A DNA stretch of 64,000 nt from JANPCX01 sp031431125 (GCA_031431125.1 JANPCX010000031.1:21930-85929), one strand, 5' to 3'. Positions 33,779 to 42,050 are shown, numbered from the stretch's first letter. Numbers and translations: made by a program. The notes: generated by a model from the letters alone, not told the origin.

Positions 33779-34078
33779 AGGTCACTTTTCCAGTTCTTTT
33801 GGATTTCGTATCTGTTTTTGAGGGTCAGTGAGTCGAGTCTGGAACTTGTGCGCCTTGTGAGCTCAAGCGGTCTCATCTGTTGAGGTTTCAATCTCGTAAG
33901 TCCAAAAAAAAGAGCATAGGCACGTCAATGCTCGAAACTATTTTGCATCCACTTCCCGACCCTCTGCGTAAAGGCTGTTCAGACGCCTAACTTTCGCTCA
34001 TGGATTTTTCAGAGCACTTGGCGTTCAAGCCATCGGGCCCCGGCCCGGTTGATCTCCAAACAACGCAGAGGAAACACC
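33779..34078. other. Intergenic region upstream of the DUF4331 group
   Basis: The 300 bases between the divergent membrane-protein gene and the DUF4331 gene contain no gene I can support. A small stem GAGCAT/ATGCTC lies at about 33912-33933. The ribosome site GAGG is about 10 bases before the ATG at 34079. No confident sigma-70 or ECF promoter could be picked by eye. Confidence 0.4.
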
Positions 34079-35626
34079 ATGAAACGCAAGAACCCTTCCG
34101 CTATGCGACTGCTGCCCCTGGTGGCCGCCGTCGCTGCCACCTTGACCGTGGGCCTGGCCCAGGCGTCCAGCCACCGTGAAGCGCCGTCCATCACCACCAC
34201 ACCCAAGGTGGATGCGACCGACTTCTACATGTTCAAGAGTTATGAGACCGGCCGCGACGGTTTTGTCACCTTGATCGCCAACTACCAGCCGCTGCAAGAC
34301 GCTTACGGCGGCCCGAACTACTTCTCGATGGACCCGAATGCGCTCTACGAGATGCATGTCGACAACAACGGTGACGCCAAGGAAGACATCACCTTCCAGT
34401 TCCGCTTCAAGAACACGTTCAAGGGCATCACCCTGCCCATCAATGGCAAAGACGTCGCCATTCCCTTGATTCAAGCCGGTACGGTGAGCGACCGCAATGC
34501 CGCCGCGTTGAATTTGAATGAGAGCTACACCGTGGACATCGTGCGTGGCGACCGCCGCAGCGGCACCCGCAGCACCATCAGCAACGCCAGCGGTGGTGGC
34601 ACGAGCTTCGACAAGCCCGCGGACAACATTGGTGTGAAAACCATTCCCGACTACGTGGGCTACGCGGGCAAACACATTTACAGCGTGAACATTCCTGGTT
34701 GCGCACAACCCGCCAAGCTGTTTGTGGGCCAGCGCAAAGACCCGTTCGCGGTCAACCTGGGCACGATTTTTGACTTGGTGAATGCGCCCGTGGCTGTCAT
34801 CACCGACTCCGCGCTGATCAATGCCGCCCCCAACACCATCGACGACAAAAACGTCACCACCTTGGCGCTGGAAGTGCACCAAAGCTGTTTGACCGCAGGT
34901 GCCGAGACCGTGATCGGCGGCTGGACCACAGCCAGCTTGCGCCAAGGCTCGCTGCTCAACCCGACGCCGAAGTCGGGCCACCAAACTGCAGCCACCGTTG
35001 GCGGCGCCTGGACCCAAGTGTCCCGGCTGGGCATGCCCTTGGTGAACGAAGTCGTGATTGGTTTGCCGGACAAAGACAAATTCAACGCCTCCAAGCCCAA
35101 AGACGACGCAGCCAACTTCTTGACCTATGTCACCAACCCCACGCTGCCACGTTTGCTGGAAATTGCGTTGGCTTTGCCTGCGGGGGGCCTCGCGCCAACC
35201 AATGCGGGTCGCGGTGATTTGGTCACCACCTTCCTCACCGGCATCAAGGGCGTGAACCAGCCTGCCAATGTGGTGGGTTCGGAGATGCTGCGTTTGAACA
35301 CCGCGATTCCTGCGGTGCCGTTTGCGCAGCAGAACCGCCTCGGCATCGTGGGCAACATCTTGGCCAAGGGCACGGACAACGCCGGTTACCCGAACGGTCG
35401 CCGTCCGAAAGACGACGTGGTGGACATCTCCTTGGTGGCCGTCGCGGGTGGTTTGTGTGTGGCCAATGGCGACACCGATGCCTTGGGTTTTGGCGCTGCT
35501 TGCAAACCGTCTGCCGTGCCACTGGGCGCCACCGCCTTCAAGTTGCACGACGCGGTGGACCAAGCCGTGGTGACCTTGTTGCCTGGCTTCCCCTACCTGA
35601 ACACGCCCTTGCCGGGCAGCAAGTAA
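34079..35626 (+). CDS. Secreted DUF4331 protein
   Basis: 515 residues from the ATG at 34079. An N-terminal signal peptide ends near 'LTVGLAQA', and the mature protein begins 'SSHREAPSITTTPKVDATD', the invariant start of DUF4331 proteins. Later 'EVVIGLPDKDKFN', 'RPKDDVVDISL' and 'FPYLNTPLPG' also match the family. The function of DUF4331 is not established. It is the first gene of a group with a small lipoprotein, a TPR protein and a HupE/UreJ-like membrane protein, an association I recall from other proteobacteria. Confidence 0.88.
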   Translation: MKRKNPSAMRLLPLVAAVAATLTVGLAQASSHREAPSITTTPKVDATDFYMFKSYETGRDGFVTLIANYQPLQDAYGGPNYFSMDPNALYEMHVDNNGDAKEDITFQFRFKNTFKGITLPINGKDVAIPLIQAGTVSDRNAAALNLNESYTVDIVRGDRRSGTRSTISNASGGGTSFDKPADNIGVKTIPDYVGYAGKHIYSVNIPGCAQPAKLFVGQRKDPFAVNLGTIFDLVNAPVAVITDSALINAAPNTIDDKNVTTLALEVHQSCLTAGAETVIGGWTTASLRQGSLLNPTPKSGHQTAATVGGAWTQVSRLGMPLVNEVVIGLPDKDKFNASKPKDDAANFLTYVTNPTLPRLLEIALALPAGGLAPTNAGRGDLVTTFLTGIKGVNQPANVVGSEMLRLNTAIPAVPFAQQNRLGIVGNILAKGTDNAGYPNGRRPKDDVVDISLVAVAGGLCVANGDTDALGFGAACKPSAVPLGATAFKLHDAVDQAVVTLLPGFPYLNTPLPGSK

Positions 35627-35636
35627 GGAGCTCGCC

Positions 35637-35897
35637 ATGAAAACCACTTTGTGGATCTCTTTGGCTGCGGCCTGTGTGTTGGCGGCTTGCGGTGGGGGAG
35701 GGGACGATGCGCCCGCCGCTCCGGCCACACCTGCTGTGACCGAAGCCGTGCCGGCCAGCGCCAGCAGTTCCGTGGGCGGTCTCATCGACTACCTCAAGGC
35801 TTTGGTGAAAGCAGCTGCCGACACCTTGGAGCCGGTGAGTGTGGTGGGTGTCCTGCCCGCGACCAGCGAGACCGAAGAGCCGCGCGCCGTCGACTGA
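35637..35897 (+). CDS. Small lipoprotein of the DUF4331 group
   Basis: 86 residues, 10 bases after the DUF4331 gene, with GGAG upstream. The lipobox 'LAACGG' gives a mature protein beginning at Cys20, followed by a Gly/Asp then Ala/Pro-rich linker and one amphipathic segment ('GGLIDYLKALVKAAADTL'). It should be anchored in a membrane facing the periplasm. No family was recognised. The 162-bp palindrome begins 23 bases after its stop. Confidence 0.8.
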   Translation: MKTTLWISLAAACVLAACGGGGDDAPAAPATPAVTEAVPASASSSVGGLIDYLKALVKAAADTLEPVSVVGVLPATSETEEPRAVD

Positions 35898-35919
35898 TGT
35901 CGGCCTGCGCTTGAAAGCT

Positions 35920-36081
35920 GGTACTGCGTTTCACCAAAACGTTGACATGAAATCGCGTCTTCGCCCGCCATGCGTTGTTGCAAATCCGCGCGATACCACT
36001 GGGTATCGCTGTGGTTTGCGCCTAACCTGGCGAACGAATCCATCGATTTCATTCGTCAACATTTTGGTGAAACGCAGTACC
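35920..36081. repeat. 162-bp long imperfect palindrome, MITE-like
   Basis: The outer arms 35920-35955 (starting GGTACTGCGTTTCACC) and 36044-36081 are inverted copies differing by one C/T mismatch and one 2-base indel. The inner halves also pair partially, down to a tight tip CGATACC-ACTG-GGTATCG at 35991-36008. The whole region can fold into one long hairpin and encodes no convincing protein. It sits between two genes of the DUF4331 group and would be present in any joint transcript. Confidence 0.8.
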
Positions 36082-36134
36082 TGTGGCCGGGTGCAGCCCG
36101 CTCGGCCACCTTCATTTCCAAGAGAGTACTCACG

Positions 36135-37316
36135 ATGAACCCCTTCCCACGCCGATCAACGCTTGATAGCGCACGACTTTGTCTGCTGTCTTTGGTCTTG
36201 CTGGTGATGGGTCAGTCTGCGACGGCCGCCGCTGAGGCGGCATCGGACAACACCGTGATCGAATCACTGCCCGCCTCAAGCCGTGTCTCTGCGCAAGAAC
36301 GCAGCTTGCGCCAACAACTGGCCGTACAGCCGTCTAGTGCGAGCACTGCAGTCGCCCTGGCGCAACTCTTGATCAACCGTTCACGCAGCGAAGGCGACCC
36401 CCGCCCCGCTGGTCAGGCCCTGGCTGTTTTGATGCCCTGGCAAGACGCCGCCAGTGCGCCTATCGAAGTCTTGATGCAGCGCGCCAATGCGCAGCAGCAT
36501 TTGCACGACTTCCAGGCCGCACGCTCGAACCTGGAACAACTCGTCAAACGCGAGCCTCGCCATGCTCAAGCCTGGCTGACCTTGGCCACCTTGCACCGTT
36601 TGCAGGGGCGTTATGTCGCATCCAACCAAGCCTGCGCCGCCGTGGAGCGTGCGGGCGAAGCGTTTTATGCCCAAGCTTGTTTCGCAGAGAACTGGGGTCT
36701 GCAGGGGCAAACGCAAAAAGCGCGCAGCGCTTTGCAGGCGCTTGCCGCCAACGATGGGCGCACCTCGGATCAGCGTGCGTGGCTGCTGACCACCCTGGCC
36801 GAACTGGAAGCCCGCAGCAAACGCACGGGTCCCGCGGAGCAAGCCTACAAGGCGGCCATGTTGTTGTCCCCGCGCGATGCTTACGCAGCGGTGTCCTACG
36901 CCGACTTTTTGTTGCAGCAACACCGTGCTGCTGATGCGGTGGTCTTGCTCAAAGACCAATCACGGTCGGACGCTGTGCTTTTGCGTTTGACCTGGGCCAG
37001 GCAACAAGTGCAAGCGCCTGAGGCAGTGCAAGACTTGAAAGAGCTGCTGGAGCGAATGAAACAAGACAAGCTCAGCGCACAAGAACGGCTGGGCCACGCC
37101 CGCGAGCACGCGATGTTTGCGCTGTGGATACAAAAAGATGCCAAACAAGCTTTGGTGCTGGCCCGCGCCAATCTGACGGTGCAACGTGAGCCTGTGGACC
37201 TGTTGTTGTTTGCACAAGCGGCGCGGTTGAGCCAACAGCGCCAAGCCTTGAAGGAAGTCAGTCAACTCAAAAAAGAGATGGGGATGTTTGATGAACGCCT
37301 TGATGCACTGCTGTAA
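36135..37316 (+). CDS. Secreted TPR-repeat protein
   Basis: 393 residues from the ATG at 36135. A signal peptide ends near 'GQSATAAAEA'. The rest is helical with TPR-like units such as 'HAQAWLTLATLHRLQGRYV' and 'AEQAYKAAMLLSPRDAYA'. It is presumably a periplasmic scaffold working with the DUF4331 and HupE-like proteins. Its end overlaps the HupE-like start by 26 bases, so the two are probably translated together. Confidence 0.82.
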   Translation: MNPFPRRSTLDSARLCLLSLVLLVMGQSATAAAEAASDNTVIESLPASSRVSAQERSLRQQLAVQPSSASTAVALAQLLINRSRSEGDPRPAGQALAVLMPWQDAASAPIEVLMQRANAQQHLHDFQAARSNLEQLVKREPRHAQAWLTLATLHRLQGRYVASNQACAAVERAGEAFYAQACFAENWGLQGQTQKARSALQALAANDGRTSDQRAWLLTTLAELEARSKRTGPAEQAYKAAMLLSPRDAYAAVSYADFLLQQHRAADAVVLLKDQSRSDAVLLRLTWARQQVQAPEAVQDLKELLERMKQDKLSAQERLGHAREHAMFALWIQKDAKQALVLARANLTVQREPVDLLLFAQAARLSQQRQALKEVSQLKKEMGMFDERLDALL

Positions 37317-38433
37317 ATCACTGCTGATTTTTGCCTCGGCATCTCTGCTTTTGCTGAGCACGGGTGCCTCGGCCCATCAGGGCAGCGAGGGGTATGTTCA
37401 GTTGCAGCAAACCGCAACGGGCGCGAGCCTGCAGGTGGATGCGGCCTTGCGCGACCTGGACGTGCCCTTGAAGGTGGATGCGGATGGCAACGGTCAATTG
37501 ACCGCGGGCGAAGTCAAAGCCGCCTGGCCCGCCATCGATGCCTATGTGAAGTCCCATGTGCAGGTGCTGGGATGCGCGTTGTCCAGCACCTCACAGAGCC
37601 TGGTCACCCGCGATGCCGCTGCCTATGCGTCGCTGGTCTACGCCGTCGATTGCGCTCAAGCCCGAACCCAGGCCGCCGCCCCAGCAATACGCTACACGCC
37701 CTTCAAAGACATCGATGCCAACCACCGCGCCACTGCACGCATCGAGTGGGCGGGTGTGGTGACGGCCCAGGTGCTGAACCCGCAAGAGGCCGTGGGTGCG
37801 GATGCGGCCAACCAGGCTTTCAGCGAGCCATGGGCCTTTGTTGGCGAAGGCGTCCACCACATCGTCACGGGTTACGACCATGTGCTGTTCCTGCTGTGTT
37901 TGCTTTTTCCTTCGGTGATGCGGCGCACGAAAACAGGCTGGGTGCCGGTGGAACAACTGAGCCAAGCACTGTGGCCGGTGCTGGGCATCGTGACGGCTTT
38001 CACCGTGGCCCACTCCATCACGCTGACCTTGGCCGCCTTGCAGTGGGTGAGTTTGCCCGCCAGCCTGATCGAACCCTTGATTGCGGTCACGATTGCCATC
38101 GCTGCGCTGGACAACCTGCGCCCGGTCTTGGGCCGCCGGCGAATCATGATGACCTTTTTGTTTGGCCTGATCCACGGTTTTGGTTTTGCCGGCGTGCTGC
38201 AAGAGCTGGAACTCCCCACATCGGCCTTCGTTGGCGCATTGCTGCAGTTCAACCTGGGGCTGGAGTTGGGGCAGGTGCTCATCGTGGCCGCCGTGGCGGG
38301 GCTGCTGTTCTTGGTGCGTGAGCGCGCCGCCTACGTGCCCTGGGTGATACGTGGCGGTTCCATGGCCGCCATCGCCGTGGCCGTGGTCTGGTTCATTGAA
38401 CGCACGATGGATGTGTCGCTGATGCCGATGTGA
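37291..38433 (+). CDS. HupE/UreJ-family membrane protein with EF-hand-like loop
   Basis: 380 residues from the ATG at 37291. A signal peptide ending 'GASAHQG' is followed by a periplasmic domain of about 160 residues holding a textbook 12-residue EF-hand loop 'DADGNGQLTAGE'. Then come about seven membrane helices with HupE/UreJ signatures 'GVHHIVTGYDHVLFLLCLL', 'TAFTVAHSITLTLAAL' and 'FGLIHGFGFAGVL'. The conserved histidines suggest a divalent-metal path, as in the nickel/cobalt-associated relatives. The metal is unknown. Confidence 0.87.
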   Translation: MNALMHCCKSLLIFASASLLLLSTGASAHQGSEGYVQLQQTATGASLQVDAALRDLDVPLKVDADGNGQLTAGEVKAAWPAIDAYVKSHVQVLGCALSSTSQSLVTRDAAAYASLVYAVDCAQARTQAAAPAIRYTPFKDIDANHRATARIEWAGVVTAQVLNPQEAVGADAANQAFSEPWAFVGEGVHHIVTGYDHVLFLLCLLFPSVMRRTKTGWVPVEQLSQALWPVLGIVTAFTVAHSITLTLAALQWVSLPASLIEPLIAVTIAIAALDNLRPVLGRRRIMMTFLFGLIHGFGFAGVLQELELPTSAFVGALLQFNLGLELGQVLIVAAVAGLLFLVRERAAYVPWVIRGGSMAAIAVAVVWFIERTMDVSLMPM

Positions 38434-38439
38434 GGTGTT

Positions 38440-38445
38440 TACAAT
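38440..38445 (+). promoter_or_regulatory. Candidate -10 element for the thrS leader
   Basis: TACAAT matches five of six consensus positions and lies about 45 bases before the leader-peptide start. The -35 region 16-18 bases upstream is poor, so confidence is low. Confidence 0.3.
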
Positions 38446-38488
38446 GGCTCTTCCAATGATGAACAAGAGCGAGAAAGGCAACCCGGTT

Positions 38489-38542
38489 ATGACACCGCGA
38501 ACTACAACCCAGTCGACAGAGGTTTTGGCTTTCGCGCGCTGA
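38489..38542 (+). CDS. Threonine-rich leader peptide upstream of thrS
   Basis: 17 codons reading MTPRTTTQSTEVLAFAR and a TGA stop; five residues are threonine, clustered at codons 2-10. GAGAAAGG at 38471-38478 is a plausible ribosome site 10 bases upstream. An in-frame ATG at 38444 would extend it to 32 residues. The stop lies inside an RNA segment that can pair with the 5' arm of the downstream terminator, as expected for a ribosome-mediated attenuator that senses charged tRNA-Thr. The peptide itself is probably the by-product and not the product. Confidence 0.7.
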   Translation: MTPRTTTQSTEVLAFAR

Positions 38543-38597
38543 GCCAGGGTTTTCTTTTTTCTTGTTTCTCAAGCGCGGCTCACCCCGCGCTTTTTTG
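38526..38597 (+). promoter_or_regulatory. Predicted transcription attenuator of thrS
   Basis: Three competing stems are visible. The terminator pairs 38571-38578 (AAGCGCGG) with 38585-38592 (CCGCGCTT) and is followed by a T run to 38596. The antiterminator pairs 38535-38543 (CGCGCTGAG) with 38568-38577 (CTCAAGCGCG, one bulged A). A small pause hairpin pairs 38526-38530 with 38542-38546. The antiterminator excludes both other stems. A ribosome stalled at the Thr codons would leave the antiterminator free, while one reaching the stop would cover it. Confidence 0.7.
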
Positions 38598-38615
38598 CTT
38601 TCTGGAGCGACCTTC

Positions 38616-40535
38616 ATGATTTCCATTCAATTGCCCGACGGCTCACGCCGTGAATACCCCGCACCGCTCACGGTGGCCGACGTGGCGGCGTCGATCGGCG
38701 CGGGTTTGGCCAAAGCGGCTTTAGGTGGAAAACTGGGGCAGGGTGATCAAGCCCGTGTCGTGGACACCAGCTACCTGATTGAGCAAGACACGCAGCTGTC
38801 CATCGTCACCGAAAAAGACGCCGATGGCTTGGAGATGATTCGCCACTCCACCGCCCACTTGCTGGCCTATGCGGTCAAGAGTTTGTACCCAGACGCCCAG
38901 GTGACCATAGGCCCGGTGATTGAGAACGGTTTTTTCTACGACTTCTCCTACAAGCGCCCCTTCACGCCTGAAGACTTGGCCGCGATTGAAGCCAAGATGA
39001 CCGAGTTGGCCAAGAAGGATGAAAAAGTCGAGCGCCGCGTGCTGCCGCGCGACGAAGCGGTGGCGCATTTCAAATCCATCGGTGAAGCCTACAAAGCCGA
39101 AATCATTGCCAGCATTCCCGAAGGCCAAGACGTGTCGCTCTACCGCGAAGGCGCGTTCGAAGACCTGTGCCGCGGGCCCCACGTGCCATCCACCGGCAAG
39201 CTCAAACACTTCAAGCTGATGAAAGTGGCCGGCGCCTACTGGCGCGGCGACCACCGCAATGAAATGCTGCAGCGGATCTATGGCACGGCCTGGGCCACCA
39301 AGGACGAGTTGCAGCAGTATTTGCACATGCTGGAGGAAGCCGAAAAACGCGACCACCGCAAGCTGGGGCGAGAGCTCGATCTGTTCCACATGGACGACCA
39401 CGCACCTGGCCTCGTGTTTTGGCACCCCAAGGGCTGGACGGTCTGGCAGCAAGTGGAGCAGTACATGCGCGCCGTGTACCGCGACAACGGCTACCACGAG
39501 GTCAAGGGTCCGCAAATCCTCGACCAAGGCCTGTGGGAGAAAACCGGCCACTGGGACAAGTACCGCGAAAACATGTTCACGACCGAGAGCGAAAAGCGCG
39601 ACTACGCGCTCAAGCCCATGAACTGCCCCGGTCACATCCTCATCTACAAACAAGGCATCAAGAGCTACCGCGACCTGCCACTGCGTTACGGCGAGTTTGG
39701 CCAATGCCACCGCAATGAGCCCAGCGGCTCACTGCACGGCATCATGCGGGTGCGTGGCTTCACCCAGGACGACGGTCATATTTTTTGCACCGAAGAACAA
39801 ATTCTGGGGGAGTGCGTGGCTTACACCACGCTCTTACAAAAGGTGTACGCCGACTTTGGTTTCAGCAAAATTTTGTACAAGGTGTCGACCCGGCCGGAAA
39901 AGCGCATTGGCTCGGACGCCGTGTGGGACAAGGCCGAATTTGCCTTGATGGAAAGCCTGCGCCGCTCGGGCTGTGAATTTGAAATTTCACCCGGCGATGG
40001 CGCGTTTTATGGCCCCAAGATTGAGTACACCCTCAAAGACGCCTTGGGCCGCCAGTGGCAATGCGGCACCATGCAGGTGGATTTTTCGCTGCCGGAGCGT
40101 CTTGGCGCCGAGTTTGTGGCCGAAAGCGGTGAGCGCCATGCGCCGGTGATGTTGCACCGGGCGATATTGGGCTCGTTGGAGCGATTTATCGGCATTTTGA
40201 TCGAAGAACATGCCGGTGCCTTGCCAGTTTGGCTCGCGCCCACCCAGGCCGTGGTGGCCTGCATTACCGATTCGCAGGCCGACTACGCCCGGGAAGTGGC
40301 GAAATTACTGCAAAAACAAGGAGTTAGAGTCACCACGGATTTGCGAAATGAGAAAATTAACTATAAAATCCGCGAGCATTCCGTTCAAAAGGTCCCGTTC
40401 ATCTTGGTCGTAGGCGACAAAGAGAAGGCAAATGGGGCTGTTGCGGTGCGTGCCCGAGGCAACCACGACCTCGGTGTGATGCAGGTGGCCGACTTCATAA
40501 GCAAGATCGCCACCGACATTGCCCAACATGGTTGA
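38616..40535 (+). CDS. thrS: Threonine-tRNA ligase
   Basis: 639 residues from the ATG at 38616 with TGGAG upstream, the normal length for bacterial ThrRS. An N-terminal TGS domain ('ISIQLPDGSRREYPAPLTV') precedes the editing domain ('RHSTAHLLAYAVK' with its metal-binding histidines). The class II catalytic core ('MNCPGHILIYK', 'FGQCHRNEPSG', 'LHRAILGSLERFIGILIEE') and a C-terminal anticodon-binding domain follow. It charges tRNA-Thr and is first in the thrS-infC-rpmI-rplT-pheS-pheT-ihfA operon. The preceding leader suggests control by tRNA-Thr charging. Confidence 0.97.
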   Translation: MISIQLPDGSRREYPAPLTVADVAASIGAGLAKAALGGKLGQGDQARVVDTSYLIEQDTQLSIVTEKDADGLEMIRHSTAHLLAYAVKSLYPDAQVTIGPVIENGFFYDFSYKRPFTPEDLAAIEAKMTELAKKDEKVERRVLPRDEAVAHFKSIGEAYKAEIIASIPEGQDVSLYREGAFEDLCRGPHVPSTGKLKHFKLMKVAGAYWRGDHRNEMLQRIYGTAWATKDELQQYLHMLEEAEKRDHRKLGRELDLFHMDDHAPGLVFWHPKGWTVWQQVEQYMRAVYRDNGYHEVKGPQILDQGLWEKTGHWDKYRENMFTTESEKRDYALKPMNCPGHILIYKQGIKSYRDLPLRYGEFGQCHRNEPSGSLHGIMRVRGFTQDDGHIFCTEEQILGECVAYTTLLQKVYADFGFSKILYKVSTRPEKRIGSDAVWDKAEFALMESLRRSGCEFEISPGDGAFYGPKIEYTLKDALGRQWQCGTMQVDFSLPERLGAEFVAESGERHAPVMLHRAILGSLERFIGILIEEHAGALPVWLAPTQAVVACITDSQADYAREVAKLLQKQGVRVTTDLRNEKINYKIREHSVQKVPFILVVGDKEKANGAVAVRARGNHDLGVMQVADFISKIATDIAQHG

Positions 40536-40626
40536 CAAAAGCGGCGTCTTTTCGGAGATGCCTGCAGGGCGCGCTATTTTTTGAATCAGATTTTCCTGCC
40601 TTGAAATCTGCTGAAAGGGTAAAACC

Positions 40627-41181
40627 ATCGCTACTTCTTATGCTGACCGCCGCACTCCCAATGTGGAGCGCAAGCACCGATTGAACCGTGAAATCATGGC
40701 GCCGGAAGTCCGGCTCAACGGTGTCGAGAATGAGCCTCTGGGGATCGTGAGCATCACAGAAGCTTTGCGCATGGCGGGTGACTTGGACGTGGACTTGGTC
40801 GAGATCGTTGCGCAGGCCGAACCGCCTGTGTGCCGCTTGATGGACTACGGCAAGCTCAAGTACCAAGAGCAAAAGAAAGCAGCAGAAGCCAAGGCCAAGC
40901 AAAAAGTTATTGAGATCAAAGAAGTGAAGTTCCGTCCGGGCACGGACGAGGGTGATTACCAAATCAAGATGCGCAATTTGCGCCGCTTCATTGCCGAAGA
41001 CGGCGACAAGGGCAAAGTCACCTTGCGTTACCGCGGTCGGGAAATCACCCACCAAGACATTGGCATGCGGCTTTTGGAGCGCATTCGCGACGAGTTGTCC
41101 GATGTGTCGGTGGTCGAGAACATGCCCAAGTTAGAAGGTCGCCAGATGATCATGGTGCTGGCACCGAAGAAGAAAAGTTAA
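40627..41181 (+). CDS. infC: Translation initiation factor IF-3, ATC start
   Basis: 184 residues if started at ATC 40627, which lies 8 bases after AAAGGG; the encoded N-terminus (ATSYADRRTPNVERKHRLN) matches the IF-3 start, whereas a GTG at 40663 would cut off the first 12 residues. Conserved segments are 'NREIMAPEVRLNG', 'KEVKFRPGTDEGDYQIK' and 'EGRQMIMVLAPKK'. IF-3 rejects non-canonical start codons, so an AUC start gives negative autoregulation of its own translation, as known for the AUU start of Escherichia coli infC. Confidence 0.93.
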   Translation: MATSYADRRTPNVERKHRLNREIMAPEVRLNGVENEPLGIVSITEALRMAGDLDVDLVEIVAQAEPPVCRLMDYGKLKYQEQKKAAEAKAKQKVIEIKEVKFRPGTDEGDYQIKMRNLRRFIAEDGDKGKVTLRYRGREITHQDIGMRLLERIRDELSDVSVVENMPKLEGRQMIMVLAPKKKS

Positions 41182-41236
41182 GAGATTTACAGAGTTCAGC
41201 GCTTCGGTTTGGTCGCCGGGGTGCTGTCAATAGCGA

Positions 41237-41279
41237 CTTCAGGCCAACAAGACGGCAAACAATTTGCCGGCGCCTGAAG
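41237..41279 (+). promoter_or_regulatory. Nested stem-loop upstream of rpmI
   Basis: CTTCAGGC (41237-41244) pairs with GCCTGAAG (41272-41279), and inside it CGGCAAA (41253-41259) pairs with TTTGCCG (41263-41269) over a CAA loop. It ends 11 bases before the rpmI ribosome site GAAGGAG. In Escherichia coli and Firmicutes, L20 represses rpmI-rplT through structures in this leader, so a ribosomal-protein autoregulatory site is possible. Confidence 0.5.
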
Positions 41280-41302
41280 CAGCGTTCAAAGAAGGAGCAA
41301 AC

Positions 41303-41506
41303 ATGCCCAAAATGAAGACCAAGAGCAGCGCGAAAAAGCGCTTTCGCGTTCGCCCAGGTGGCACCGTTAAACGCGGCCAGGCGTTCAAGCGCCACATCCT
41401 GACCAAAAAGAGCACGAAGAACAAACGCCATTTGCGTGGCGCTGTGAACGTGCACGAGACGAACATGGGCCACATGGCGCAAATGCTGCCATACGCTGGT
41501 CTTTGA
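41303..41506 (+). CDS. rpmI: 50S ribosomal protein L35
   Basis: 67 residues, very basic, from the ATG at 41303 with GAAGGAG upstream. 'PKMKTKSSAKKRFRVRPGG', 'KRHILTKKSTKNKRHLRG' and the C-terminal 'MLPYAGL' are typical of L35. It lies between infC and rplT as in most bacteria. Confidence 0.97.
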   Translation: MPKMKTKSSAKKRFRVRPGGTVKRGQAFKRHILTKKSTKNKRHLRGAVNVHETNMGHMAQMLPYAGL

Positions 41507-41543
41507 TCCCCACGTTTCTCACATCTTTTTGAAGGAGTAATTT

Positions 41544-41900
41544 ATGCCTCGCGTTAAACGTGGTGTTACCGCCCGTGCCCGTCACAAAAAAGTTCTCGCA
41601 CTCGCCAAGGGTTACCGCGGCCGTCGCAAGAATGTCTTCCGCATTGCCAAACAAGCCGTCATGCGCGCTGGGCAATACGCCTACCGCGACCGCCGCACCA
41701 AAAAGCGTGTGTTCCGTCAGCTCTGGATTGCACGTATCAACGCTGCAAGCCGTGGCTTGGGCGTGACCTACAGCAAATTCATGGCTGGCCTGAAGAAAGC
41801 CCAGATCGACATCGATCGCAAGGTGCTCGCTGACATGGCTGTGAACGACCCGGCTGCTTTTGGCAGCATCGTGGAAAAGGTCAAGGCCCAGCTCGCGTGA
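41544..41900 (+). CDS. rplT: 50S ribosomal protein L20
   Basis: 118 residues with GAAGGAG upstream of the ATG. 'MPRVKRGVTARARHKKVL', 'KGYRGRRKNVFRIAKQAV' and 'YAYRDRRTKKRVFRQLWI' identify L20, an early assembly protein of the large subunit that in several bacteria also represses its own operon. A terminator-like hairpin follows before pheS. Confidence 0.98.
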   Translation: MPRVKRGVTARARHKKVLALAKGYRGRRKNVFRIAKQAVMRAGQYAYRDRRTKKRVFRQLWIARINAASRGLGVTYSKFMAGLKKAQIDIDRKVLADMAVNDPAAFGSIVEKVKAQLA

Positions 41901-41957
41901 TGATGCGGCGCTGCTGAAGCAACATCTTCGGCAGCGTCTCTCAAAACGAGTGCTCAC

Positions 41958-41985
41958 AAGGCCGTCCTTCAGGATGGCCTTTTTT
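41958..41985 (+). terminator. Terminator or partial attenuator between rplT and pheS
   Basis: AAGGCCGTCC pairs with GGATGGCCTT (ten pairs, one G-T wobble) over a TTCA loop and is followed by a T run to 41985. pheS starts 66 bases later with no obvious separate promoter, so readthrough is likely needed. No phenylalanine-rich leader peptide precedes it. Confidence 0.75.
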
Positions 41986-42050
41986 GTTTCACCTTTTGCT
42001 TTTGGTCGAACGCGTTTTTGCAGCCTGCTTTGCTCAACCCTACACACCCG

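Noticed and set aside
34025..35785. 586-codon frame on the minus strand
   Set aside because: It is a shadow of the DUF4331 gene on the opposite strand, which has a signal peptide, ribosome site and family motifs.
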